Shown here in pieces: positions 1-9,700 of a DNA stretch of 37,500 nt. The stretch covers positions 6,227-43,726 of the forward strand of contig SZWC01004765.1 in the NCBI GenBank assembly GCA_023375785.1, written 5' to 3'. Each line of letters starts with the position of its first letter. Within the stretch, counting starts at the first letter, position 1. The notes under the pieces are model-generated. The model did no database searches. It was not told where the DNA came from and saw only the letters and a list, made by a program, of their open reading frames with translations. Both the position numbers and the translations under genes were made by a program. The DNA is from Penium margaritaceum (taxonomy: Eukaryota; Streptophyta; Zygnematophyceae; Desmidiales; Peniaceae).

Positions 1-249
1 GGGGGGGGGGGGTGGGGGAGAGATCCGGACTACGTGGTGTCTGTTTTTTTTGTCTGATATCCTAACCTTTTGACGTCGCCTATTTTTCAACTATCGTTGA
101 TCTTCAATCGTCGATTGTCGTCTATCCATAGATGTCTGTGGATAGTGATCCCTGATCGTGGATCGTCGAGTGTTGCCGATCTGCGGTTGATGAGCCGAGA
201 TACATTAGTGCATGGTTTTTTGTTGTATCACATGAAAAAAAAAAACACT
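1..249. other. Non-coding start of window
   Basis: No recognisable gene. The window opens with a run of 12 G, followed by mixed sequence with many short GATC/GATCGT-like words around 88-170 and an A-run at 235-245. The open frames that cross this stretch also cross the inverted-repeat element to the right and match nothing I know. Confidence 0.5.
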
Positions 250-557
250 TCCCAGCTACACTATGCCAATATATTTTACCCTTTTGGGAGGGGGGGAGGG
301 GGGAGAATCGGATCCCATGCTGCCCCTCCCCCCAAAGCTAAATTGCATTGGGATAGTGTATATGTTCTCTGTATCTCATGGACGTGTAAAGAAAGACACT
401 GGTGTATTAGAAACACTAGTGTACAAAGATCATTTCTGTACAATACACACACCAGCTACAATGCACCAATACTCCCGACAGTATGCAGGGGGGAAGTCCA
501 GAATTCGGAAAGTGAACATCCAGGGGGGTGAAACATATTGGCACAGTGTAGCTGGGA
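250..557. mobile_element. MITE-like element with about 33-bp terminal inverted repeats
   Basis: The left end (250-282) and the reverse complement of the right end (525-557) both begin TCCCAGCTACACT and agree at about 30 of 33 positions. The element is 308 bp and has no coding capacity, as expected for a miniature inverted-repeat element moved by a transposase encoded elsewhere. A third, degenerate direct copy of the terminal word lies inside at 452-471. A G-rich run (286-305) sits just inside the left end and faces a C-rich run (about 324-335). I see no clear target-site duplication, so the superfamily is not assigned. Confidence 0.6.
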
Positions 558-784
558 CGCGTCTTCAAGCATTTGGAATAACGCCCATACTTGAAAACAT
601 ATGTACCTCAACTATACGTTTCATCCAGAATATAATAAACGTTTCTTCACCGTGATATTGGAACATCCAATTCTTAAGGCATACGTCTAGTGTACATAGC
701 TTTCCACATGAATAGAAGATGAATACCTCTTAAGAAAAATTCGTGGAAACTACCCGATCCTACCTGCTTAATACAGTGAATGTG
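558..784. other. Intergenic sequence, nothing recognised
   Basis: Mixed-composition DNA with no recognisable coding or structural signal between the small inverted-repeat element and the pyrimidine-rich stretch. Confidence 0.4.
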
Positions 785-2768
785 TCGTGCATAAACAGGG
801 CACGGTTAACCATGCCTCACCCATCTCCCTCCATGCTCCTCTCCCTCCTCTCCTCTTGCTCCACCTTGCTCCCTGTCGCATTGTGTCTGCTGTGTCAAAA
901 CCCGTCTCTCCCATGTGGGCTCCCTATAAACTGCCTTCTTCTCTCAAATTTTCCCATGCTCTAGCTACCATCCTGCCAATCTCAGGACGTGCTCTGGTGC
1001 TACCAAACCCACTACTTATGCTCTCAACCTTGCACACCACTCCTCCCTAGCCTCCTCTTGAACCTCGGATGGCCTCCTCCCACCCCCTCTCTCCTCCCGC
1101 TGTCCCTCTGCATCACCCCGAGTGTCTCTCCCGCAGAGCTGCCTTCCCCCTCCAAAGCACCGCCTCTATGCACCAGCCCCTGTACCTTGCCGCCAAATGA
1201 CAGACTTCCCCAGAATGACTCTGTTAACAAATCTGTATCCCATCCATGGACACCACCAAAATGGCCTGCACACCAGTACAAATATTTCCTCTCCCCCACT
1301 CTGTAACACGGTCTCCCTTTGCCTCTCCTCCATGACAACAGTCAACCCCTTTGAGCACCCCGCTTGCCACTGCCCCCCTGCCTCCTCACTTTTCTTGCCT
1401 CCTGCATGGTCCCGTTCTGCTCCCTCTTGCTCTTCCAATGCCTCCTCAAATCAATCCCTATCTCCTCACGCCCCAGCCCCATCCATCGGCACTGCTCGTT
1501 CTGTCCTCCAGTTACCTGTAGGGCCTCTCCAAGCTCTCATCCTTTGTGTCTCAACCCCCAAGAATTCACCCAGGCCTTCTTCGACACCGAGGCCCACAAA
1601 CACCCAGGTGCTGGACAATGGAATGGTGGGAGTCAATAGGGTAGCACCTTTCATACCAGGCTCTTCCTTGGTCTTAGTGAGGCCTGAACCCATCCACCTC
1701 TATCCTTGGAGGTATCGGAAGGAGGTTCCTAATAGCTTACTAGTCCATGGAGGCAGCCGTCCTCCTGGCATCCCCCTTCTACTCCCCCTCCATCCCTGGC
1801 TCTGTTCTCCTCCCTCATCCCTTTGCAGCTTTTCTCCTCAGCCCTCGCCTGGCCTTGCTCCCCTATCGCCCCATCCTCCTGTGTCGTCTCTCTTCCCGGC
1901 ATTTTCCTTGCTCCTCTGGTCCTAGTGTGGTCCTCATCACTACTAATCCATAAGAACCAAACGCTACGGAGTGCTACGCCCACTGTCCACCTGCATACGA
2001 ATGGCGAGATGCATCCCCTCTCTCTTCTCATCCCAACTCGTGAGGCCGAAAATGTATCCTCATTCGGCACTCTCCCTCTAGTCCATGGCTACACCTCTCC
2101 TTGCTGGGCTCCCTCTGAGGTCTCTCCTGCCTCCCCCTCCTCCTCCTCCTTCAACTCCTCCTCCTCCTTGTTCTCACATCCAGCACCTCCAGCACCTCTA
2201 TCTCCATACTTGTCCCTCCCCCATCTCCTTTTCCTGTGTCCCATGTGCCACAGTCTACCCCCTCATCTGCCCCCTCCCTACCCGCCCCCTCCCTCTTTGC
2301 TCTTGTTTGTTCCATGCCTCCTCCCCCCCATGGACCTGTGGTGAATCACCCTCTTTCAGCATGCCTCCTCCTTCCCCTGTCTCTCCTACCCCCGTCCGTC
2401 TCACCCTTTGTCGTCTCTTGTGGTCCTCTCCCAATGCACACCCATTTATCCAATTCTCCCTCACTCTTGTCCTCCTCTCCATGGGACTTTCCTGCCTCCT
2501 GCTTGGTACCCTCTCCTCCCCGTCCCCTCCCTCACCCACATACGCTGTCATACAATTATTCGCTGCCCTCCTCACTACCTCTCCTCTGGTCCCGCCTTCC
2601 TCGTCTAGACATTGGCCTCCATCTAAGCTGGCCAGGCATCCATCGGATCCCACTGCTTCTTCATCACCGCTCCCTCTAGGGTGGCCCACTCCTCCCCGGC
2701 TCCCCTCGGAAGGCCAGGATTGTTTCCTCTCCCCACCTCTCCCTGTCCATCCGACTTCTCAGGAGTAG
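785..2768. other. Strand-asymmetric C/T-rich stretch with overlapping open frames
   Basis: About 2 kb in which the plus strand is strongly enriched in C and T. Several long frames overlap here, the longest being 1122-1925 (267 codons) and 2085-2768 (227 codons). Their products are Pro/Ser/Leu-rich with no domain I recognise. Stop codons are purine-rich, so a pyrimidine-rich strand gives long frames by chance, and I do not call a gene. A decayed proline-rich ORF (for example a LINE ORF1) is possible, but nothing specific supports it. Confidence 0.45.
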
Positions 2769-2900
2769 AGCAAAGCCCTGTCAAGCTGGCGGCATGACAG
2801 TGTTACCATGGTAGTTAACACGGGTGTTGCTATGGATGCTGTAGCATGGGCTGCTGCATGCATCCCTAACATGCACAGGATATGCGTCCCGCGAGATGAG
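2769..2900. other. Flank of the inverted-repeat element
   Basis: Short non-coding stretch between the pyrimidine-rich region and the 2901-3777 element. Nothing recognised. Confidence 0.35.
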
Positions 2901-3777
2901 GGGTGTGCCTGGTCGTCGTTGGTTTCCGTGGTTGGTTGAACTCAACCACCAAAACCAACAAAAATTGGAGGCTTCGGTGTTGCTGCTTCATCTCTCATGG
3001 TTGGGATCTGCGAGTTTCAGCCAAAGCGATCAATGTTGAAGAAAAAATTGGCTAGGGGTCTACGTAGGAGAGGTCACATGGGATTGCGATTTTTAGTCTC
3101 GGTGCAAATCGCAGGTTTGTGTGTGGCCGCTTGTTGAGCCTGGCAGCTTTGATGTCACTGGGACCATCGAAGTAGATCCACTCGCAGTTTTAGCAATGCA
3201 CACCTTCTGGATATCTTTCCTCTTGCAATGTTTTGTAGGTTTGCAGGTTGGACCACGGTCAACCAGATAGGACCTTTAATGGGCCATCAACATAGAACTG
3301 CGAATTGAAATCCTATGCGACCTCTCCTAACGCTCTGTAGGGTTAGGGCGACAGGCGGCGAAGCGGGTAGCGAGGGGGGAGCGCGGATCCAACAAGGTCC
3401 AACTACGGTCCAACCGTGGTTGGACCATGCGTCAACGGTCGTGCACGAGCCCAGCAAGGCTCGTAGGGATGCGCGGATAGGGCATGGTGCGGGGCGATTT
3501 GTCCCAAGCCATTGAAAAGTGCATGGGCATAGGCCTGCGCGTGCTTAAGACAAGATGAGGGCAAACGGAAGGCGGATGCAGGCAAGCCCGGCCGACACGT
3601 GCTGGATGACACATGTGCCATACAGCACATGCTCTGTGCTGAAACCAGGTGGCTTAAAAACGTGAAAACGGGTTTCCATGTGCAAAAGTTGAGATCCCAA
3701 CCGTGCAACTCAACCAAACAGCCGTAGGTCGAAGAAATTCGACCAACCACCAAAACCAATGACTACTAGGTGCACCC
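2901..3777. mobile_element. Non-autonomous DNA transposon, GGGTG-type terminal inverted repeats
   Basis: The left end (2901-2940) and the reverse complement of the right end (about 3737-3777) both begin GGGTG and match at most of about 40 positions, including a shared TTGGTTT and GTGGTTGGT. Just inside the left end is a second palindrome (about 2918-2962) built on GGTTGAACTCAACC. Length is 877 bp with no transposase. GGG-starting ends suggest a PIF/Harbinger-like origin. The flanking trinucleotides (GAG and AAG) match only at two of three positions, so the target duplication is uncertain. The element at 30033-30818 has similar ends and the same inner palindrome type. Confidence 0.6.
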
Positions 3778-4068
3778 AAGCATGTGGGATAGGACTATTG
3801 CTGCAATGAGGTCACTGCAAGAGCTACACTCTGTGACAACAACTATGATTGTGAATAATATTAGTGTGGGTGTAGAAGTGCCAGTGGTAGCTAGTGGGAC
3901 TGGGCTGTCACCGCCTACACTGGATTCAAGGGCATCGCGCTTGATCCTCGTGTACTCATGCCAAGCCTTGATTTCCTCTGAAGAGAGAGAAGGGACCAGA
4001 CGTCCTCTGCACTCTGTTGTGACCCCTCCACGACATGACCTTTAGCTTGCCCTACTCAACAGAGTTTC
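3778..4068. other. Unassigned sequence
   Basis: An open frame of 91 codons starts inside the end of the inverted-repeat element (3770) and runs through here to 4045. It has no recognisable motif and is probably incidental. Confidence 0.3.
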
Positions 4069-4123
4069 ATAGACATAGACATAGACATAGACATAGATGT
4101 AGACATAGACATAGAAATAGACA
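4069..4123. repeat. (ATAGAC)n short tandem repeat
   Basis: Roughly nine 6-bp units of ATAGAC/CATAGA, with a few substitutions (ATAGATGT, ATAGAA). A simple microsatellite. Confidence 0.9.
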
Positions 4124-4202
4124 AATACATGAACAAAGACATGGACATACTGCTCTCATGAAACGAATTCATGGTCGTGGGTACATCGTGTGTCTGAGTT
4201 GC

Positions 4203-4306
4203 GCATGCAAGGTGATGTCACTTGATGAGCAAGGAGCATGCAAGTCATGCAAAGCACACAACTAAGAAGCATGCAATTGAGGGGCATGCACATGGAAAGC
4301 ATGCAT
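4203..4306. repeat. Cluster of GCATGCA words
   Basis: Five copies of GCATGCA, plus one TCATGCA, lie within about 100 bp (starting near 4203, 4236, 4269, 4284 and 4299; TCATGCA near 4245), separated by short A/G-rich spacers. CATGCA is the core of the plant RY element, but here it sits at the broken end of a retrotransposon, so a regulatory role is only a possibility. Confidence 0.6.
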
Positions 4307-6594
4307 CTGCAAAGCCTACGTCTGCATCCTCTGATGTGAGAGCTTCCCTCAGTGTGCCTGGATTAGGCGCCATAAAGGGAGAGCTCTGAGTGGCAAGTAC
4401 ACACGCCTCAGTGCTGGGCCTCACGACCACAAGGTCAGCTGCTCCATCACAAGCGATATGAAACTCACGAGTGACCAGATCGTGCCCTACATGGCACTCT
4501 GGATGTACCTCTGTGTGATCTGTGCGCAAACTCAGGCCTAGGGGCATTGTGCCGGGATCACCACTTGTGATGCTACGAGTGGAGCGCCTGGGTGCAGGCC
4601 CTGACACCCGCTAGACTCCGGAGACCAATGGTCGGAGACGACCACCGGGATCACACGAGTAACCTAGGCTCAACGGGCTCACCTCAAGCTCATAGAAAGG
4701 CACGACCACATCTTGTGAGGACTGTGGCAAAGGGGCAGGTGATGCAGTGTGAGGAGATGCGTGTGTGGGAGACGCGGGACTGGGTCTGGCAGTAGGAGCA
4801 AGAGTCGAGGCAGGGCCACGCACAAAGGCAGGAGTACTAGTGGACACAGGTACGGAGTCATGGGTGCCTGTTGGGTGCGAGGGCATAGGGGTAGAAGCTG
4901 GCTATGTTGGAGAGGTCTCCGGGCCAACAGCGATGATCATTGGGTCATCAAGAGCCGGAGACCGAGAAGTGGAGGGGGCTAAAATGGACACATCAGCCGG
5001 ATGAGAGGTGCTTGTGGACCCAGACTCCCCCATCCGTCGAGAAACCTCACACGTAGGAACGTGCATGACGGATAGTGACACGATTGAGGTCAGATCATGG
5101 TAGGTGAGAGACTCAAAGAAGAGCGCGTATCGAGGCTCAACAATGCGACGACGGGTGGGGTCCCGAACCTGCCAGGCCTTCGACCACAAGGAGATACCCA
5201 CGACGGCACACAAGCAACCCCTCGGGGAGACTTTGGACCCTTGTTGGTCCTCGGTGTACCACACAGAAGCCGCAGATTTCTAGACACGAGGGAGGTGCAA
5301 ATCGGCATGATGGCCAAACGAGAGCTCGTACAGTGTAATGTGGTCCAGAAGGGGACTGTTCAGGAGGCGATTCTAAACCCACTTTATGTAGGCCAATCCT
5401 TCAAAGGCGAAGGAATCTCAGAGACTGCACACAGATCGCATAGCACGAACCGCATCCTCCATGGTAAGGTTGCAATGCTCAGAGACACCATCCTACTGAG
5501 AAGTAGCAAGAGCAGATACCTGGTGAAAAACCCTGTGCTTGGCAAAAAGCTATCCATCTCGCCAAGAAACTCGCCGCCGCGATCAAAACAGAAAGTATGC
5601 AGCATGTGGCGGGACTGACGCTTAGCCATCATTATCTAGAGGCGAACCGCAAGAGTGGCGTTACTCTTCTCACGCAGGCTGTAGACCCACCGCATCCCAG
5701 TGAAGTCATCAGTCAGAGTCACGTTGTATTGGCCCCGATCGGACAAAGACTCGATAGGAAGAGGAACGAGAAGGTCTGAATAGACCAAGTCGAGGGGGCA
5801 AAGTGCTTGAGAACGAGATTGAGGGTACGTGCAGCGATGCATCTTACCCTGAGCGTAGAACAGACAATCGGTCTTAGACGACTTCTCGAAATCAGCCGCG
5901 TTGAGACCGAGTGCCGGTTGTGTCGGAATGAGTTTTGACACAGTGTCGGAGACCACATGACATAGGTAATGATGCGATAATTGTTGGTGCTCATCAAACA
6001 TAACACCAGTGGAAAACACATGAGCAAGAGGAGAGGGGGAGCAAGAAGAAGAAGAAATCTGAGAAACACGATACAGATCGTCCACAACAGAGGCACAAAG
6101 AACACTAGTGCGAGTATCAATAGCAGTCACCATCGCGGAGTCTTTATGTGCTCCACAGAGAGTCCCATCAATGTGCAGGCACGTACAAAAAGCAAACTGA
6201 GCTCAAGGTCAGGCACAAAAAAAACCTCGGAAAGATACATGGGGCCAGACGGACCATCGAAGCACACAACCCCAACACCCTGGACTGGCAAGGACTGACC
6301 AGAGCCTGTGCAAAGGAAATGAACAGATGGAATAGGACCGAGGAAAACAAAGTCACTACGACGACAGGTCATGTGATGAGCGGCACCAGAATCGATGATC
6401 CAAGTACCATCGGGATCATGACCGGAGGACGTCACTGTACAACGAGCAATGGAACAATTAACCTCAGACGAGCACTGAGCAACAGGTGAGGAGGAACGAC
6501 GAAGGGCACAAAGGTGAGACTCATGAATCCAATCGGTACTGTCAGGCCCATCATCATCGCATGCCAGTTGTGCCCCCCCCACACGAGTCATCAC
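4300..6594 (-). pseudogene. Decayed Ty1/copia pol: protease, integrase, start of reverse transcriptase
   Basis: Read on the minus strand, the aspartic protease motif TWIIDSGAAHHMT lies near 6390. The gag-pre-integrase part and the integrase start follow, with VYSDL (first Asp) and TLTDDFTGMRWVYSLREK near 5650-5760. The FDRGGEF block (second Asp) is near 5560. DGVSE, carrying the third acidic residue, is near 5490 and is preceded by a TAG where QQNG is expected. The integrase tail, with a WQVRDPTRRRIVEPRY-like segment near 5130-5170, leads to the linker and an EALTSEDAD-like start of reverse transcriptase near 4335. The frame then breaks off at the GCATGC cluster. The reverse transcriptase core, RNase H and the 3' LTR are missing. 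The protease and integrase frames are shifted relative to each other. This element cannot be autonomous. Confidence 0.8.
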
Positions 6595-8279
6595 GAGCTA
6601 CGAGAATAGACGAATAACCAGTCTGTGAACTACCCAGTTGTGACAACACACTCGCACCACCCTGAATGCGAAGCGCCAAAATGTGACGGAGCTCGGGGAT
6701 GGTTCGTTCATGCGGGTCCGGGTCACCACTACTCGCCGGTGGGGAAGCAGGAACTGCTGCAGTCATTGTCGTTGTGCGACCAGAGGTTGTGCTGCTAACC
6801 GCAGCCCGTTGTGTGTGTGCAGCCAGGAGACTGTGAGTGATCCGCGCCAAGTCGAGCGGTTGTTGGTACTCGGTATAGCGATGAGCACCTCCACAATTGT
6901 ATCAGTGGATCGTACGTCCACGGCTACCGCCCGATGAGTGCTGCTGTTGCGACTGCTACTGGCCCAAAACACGCTTCTTTTTGCCCTTCTTCCCCTGTGC
7001 CGTAGCTGCCACACCCTACATCTGAGTCAGAGTAGCCCGGGTGGAGGGGGAACAGGAGGGTATGCCAAAGGATGGAGAATTGGATTGTAAGAGGGACGTT
7101 GGCGACGACGTGATGACTGCTGTAGCAAGGGGACTCTTCTAATGGGCCACGGTTGCCTCGCAAGACGAAGTCACCTGGAAGAAAAGCTGATGCATTCAAG
7201 GAAGAAGCAAAAGAGAGGTGGAGAAGGGCTCAAGCATAGCATTGCTATATCCGGAGAAGATGTCTGTGTGCTCGAGACAAACTCCGATCATGAGCGTGCG
7301 AAGCGCCCTGAGTTGTGTACCTCCTAAAGTCCCTATGTGTGTGTAGATGTGCATGGCACGTTGCCAGTAATTGGCCGCGGGCTCAGCAGGTCCTTGATGA
7401 AGGGGGTGAAAGGCGCAAATGTGAGCCATCCAGGTGGCGTGCGTCTCTGCAACAAGCAAGGATAATGCCAAGTCCTAGACCTAATGTGGATCAGCACCCA
7501 AGCCTATGTCGGCCTCTCCAACAAAAGGGCAAAAGTCCACGATAGTCTTGCGCGGCATGGCGTAAAGGAGTTTGTGCATCATCCGAGCCGCTATCAGTAC
7601 CTGAGCGCACTTTGTAACCTGGTACAGACTATGATTGTAGGGCCATACACCATCTTAAGTGACCCAGACCTGGAAGAGCGTCTCCCAGCAGTCAAAGCCG
7701 TCCTCGTTGACATAGCATGGGAACGGTATCCTTAGTTTGCCACTCCGTAGGGAGAGCAACCACAGGCTGGGGAGGACGAGAGATGGGGACGACACCGAAA
7801 CGAGGAAAATTGCCAAGGTAGGGATCTGGCAAGGAACGGATCTCCAAGAACAAGGAACCGGAACGCGACTGAAGCTGACGGAGACGCATCTGAGGCACGC
7901 GGATCTCTCTCTCGTGGATGTGATCCTCCATACCAGGCATCTCAAGGTCCTCATCCAAAGGACTCAGAAGGGGCAAGTCCTAACCTGCTGCTCTCCTTGG
8001 TGTACATGCTGATTGCTATGCAGAAGGTATGGAGCCGCAGACTCCCCCAGATGTCTGCTAAGGGGCCATGGACAAACAACGAAGAAAATCAGTGAGCACG
8101 CGGATGGCGTAAGTGTACTCCTACTGCTGATGGCGCATCTCATCCTCGTGACTCCGCAGATCCGCAATGGACTGCAAGCGTGGGATCATGACCCTTGAGG
8201 AGGAGGGAGAAGGGTCAAGTGGTCCTTTGCCCTTTTCACCAATCAGAGCCATGTCAGCGCTTACTATGGACCGAGACAT
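6595..8279 (-). pseudogene. Decayed copia gag region (minus strand)
   Basis: This is the gag part of the same element, upstream of its protease. A likely start is the ATG at 8279 (MSRSIVSAD), with a second in-frame ATG at 8252 (MALIGEKGKG). Frames shift several times. Recognisable gag-like stretches lie at 7692-7976, 7196-7471 (a W..H..F..PAANYWQRA segment) and 6554-6850. I see no convincing CCHC knuckle. Gag would form the particle that packages element RNA. Assignment rests mainly on position between the primer site and leader on one side and the protease on the other. Confidence 0.6.
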
Positions 8280-8489
8280 CAAACTGGTCCGATTTTAGAA
8301 CCGTCGGCGTTTCTCACAGAGTTGGAACGCTGGCAATTTTTTACCTTCCGACCCCAGAATTTCACTAAGGCAAGTAGTGATGTAAGGAAGAGTTTGCTGA
8401 CGTCAGCACAGACCTGATGATGTGAGCAATGAAAATACTGTCTTGAGCACCCCCTCCCTTTTCCTTCTCCCTGGTTGACAACTCTCACC

Positions 8490-8950
8490 GCTGTTGGGCG
8501 GCTGCTCTGCTGCAGCCACGCGAAAGTTGCTCGAAAGCTCCGCTCTACTGCTACTGCTACTATGCCTTTACCTTCAACACCAGCTGCGCAGTTGCTTGCG
8601 TAGTAGTGTCAGCAGCAGTATGCTACCACTGTGTTGCGGCATTGCTGCACATTCCTATTGCTGCACGCTGTCACTATTGCGCATTGTTCTTGCTCTATGC
8701 CACTACTACTGCTCGTTACTGCTGCGCTACCGCTCGTTGCTACAACACAACTGCTTGCTGTTGCTGCTGTTGCCCACCGCCGCCTGCTGCGTGCTGCTGC
8801 TGCTGAGCGTTATTGCTCCTATTGCCCGTCGCCGCTTGCTGCGGATGCGGCCTGCTGCCGTTGTTGCTAGTGCCAATGCTAGCAATTGCTAGCGGCTGCC
8901 GCATGCTGTAGTTTTTGCCTACTGCTGCTAGCCGCTGCTGCTGCTGCTAC
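8490..8950 (-). repeat. CAG/GCA-rich degenerate trinucleotide leader
   Basis: On the minus strand this is a long run of interrupted GCA/CAG/GTA triplets between the primer site (9090-9104) and the gag start (8279). It therefore sits in the untranslated leader of the copia element. The plus-strand frames that cross it are runs of Leu, Ala or Cys and are not genes. A similar leader, also CAG-rich in the sense direction, follows the primer site of the element at 11459-28728. Confidence 0.7.
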
Positions 8951-9089
8951 ACTCTCACGTGCTGAAGGTGGGTGACGTCGACGGCAGTCAGGTGACATCG
9001 ACAGGTCAGAGAAGATCGGCTGCATCGGTGACACTGACTACTGCTGCTATGTTGCGTCTTTGCTACGCACCTCGGCGAGAACTGTCTCA

Positions 9090-9104
9090 CCGCTCTGATG
9101 CCAT
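9090..9104 (-). promoter_or_regulatory. Primer-binding site of the minus-strand copia element
   Basis: The minus strand reads TGGCATCAGAGCGG, one base from the common plant retrotransposon site TGGTATCAGAGC, which pairs with initiator Met tRNA. It follows the CA-type LTR end (...CTACTCA) directly. Confidence 0.8.
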
Positions 9105-9560
9105 GAGTAGATGTGTGGAAGCTTCCTAGAGATACCAGCGTTGACTAGGCGTTAGTTCTTGGTTGGACGGTTACGACGGTCACAAGTCGTATATACAACG
9201 CAAGGGTCAGGCTTGAAGACACAAGGCAAAGTGCCATAATGCCTCAATAACATTCGTATAGAGAAAATGACAAATGACACGTCCATGGCATAAGTACCTG
9301 TCGTGGCGCACGAGATATCATGCTGTCGCACGCGACAGCATGATATGTGTCTTAAACCCAGCCCAAAATCACCCTTTTGGCCGTAGCTCAGCGCACACAT
9401 GTCAGAACGCTATGCCATCTGAACTTCGACGTGCAGAATTGCAAGTCGGACACTACGACTTGTCACATGCATGCATCTGGCATCAAACTGTGGACACACA
9501 ATGCAAAAACATGCAAATCGGGCCCACAACCAGTCCATTGATAAACTCCTGTGTTCTGTA
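9105..9560 (-). mobile_element. 5' LTR of the minus-strand copia element (outer end uncertain)
   Basis: The LTR ends at 9105 against the primer site. A TATA-like GTATATAC (9189-9196) lies about 85 bp inside, in the position expected for the promoter. A perfect 14-bp hairpin lies at 9315-9346. The outer boundary cannot be fixed because the 3' LTR is missing; 9560 is only where the coding remnant of the next element is being approached. Confidence 0.5.
9315..9346. repeat. Perfect inverted repeat, 14-bp arms, 4-base loop
   Basis: Arms ATATCATGCTGTCG (9315-9328) and CGACAGCATGATAT (9333-9346) around CACG. It lies in the upstream part of the copia LTR. Confidence 0.95.
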
Positions 9561-9700
9561 GAAAAACCGTAGTAGGTCACAGATAGTGTCTAGAACTCTG
9601 GGGCAATCGTTGGTCAGCTCCAAGCCGGTAGTTCACCACCAAACAATGCAATGGTACCACCAAGGTCCGCATCAGGGATCTGCATGGGCATGGACACGAC
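9561..9700. other. Unassigned junction between the copia and the old gypsy
   Basis: No clear coding or repeat signal. It probably contains the end of the copia LTR and its insertion point in, or next to, the gypsy element, but neither end can be placed. Confidence 0.3.

Noticed and set aside
70-655. Open frames of 153 and 130 codons at 70-531 and 263-655
   Set aside because: They run through the terminal inverted repeat of the small MITE, overlap in different phases, and show no domain.
1122-2768. Long plus-strand frames with Pro/Ser-rich products
   Set aside because: Several frames are open at once in a pyrimidine-rich strand where stop codons are rare; no motif supports any one of them.
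4069-4306. Possible CRISPR-like or satellite array
   Set aside because: Units are 6-bp tandem repeats and scattered 7-bp words without regular spacers; ordinary eukaryotic simple repeats.
8494-8892. 132-codon Leu/Cys-rich frame resembling a membrane or signal protein
   Set aside because: It is a translation of the CTG side of the CAG-rich leader of a minus-strand retrotransposon.
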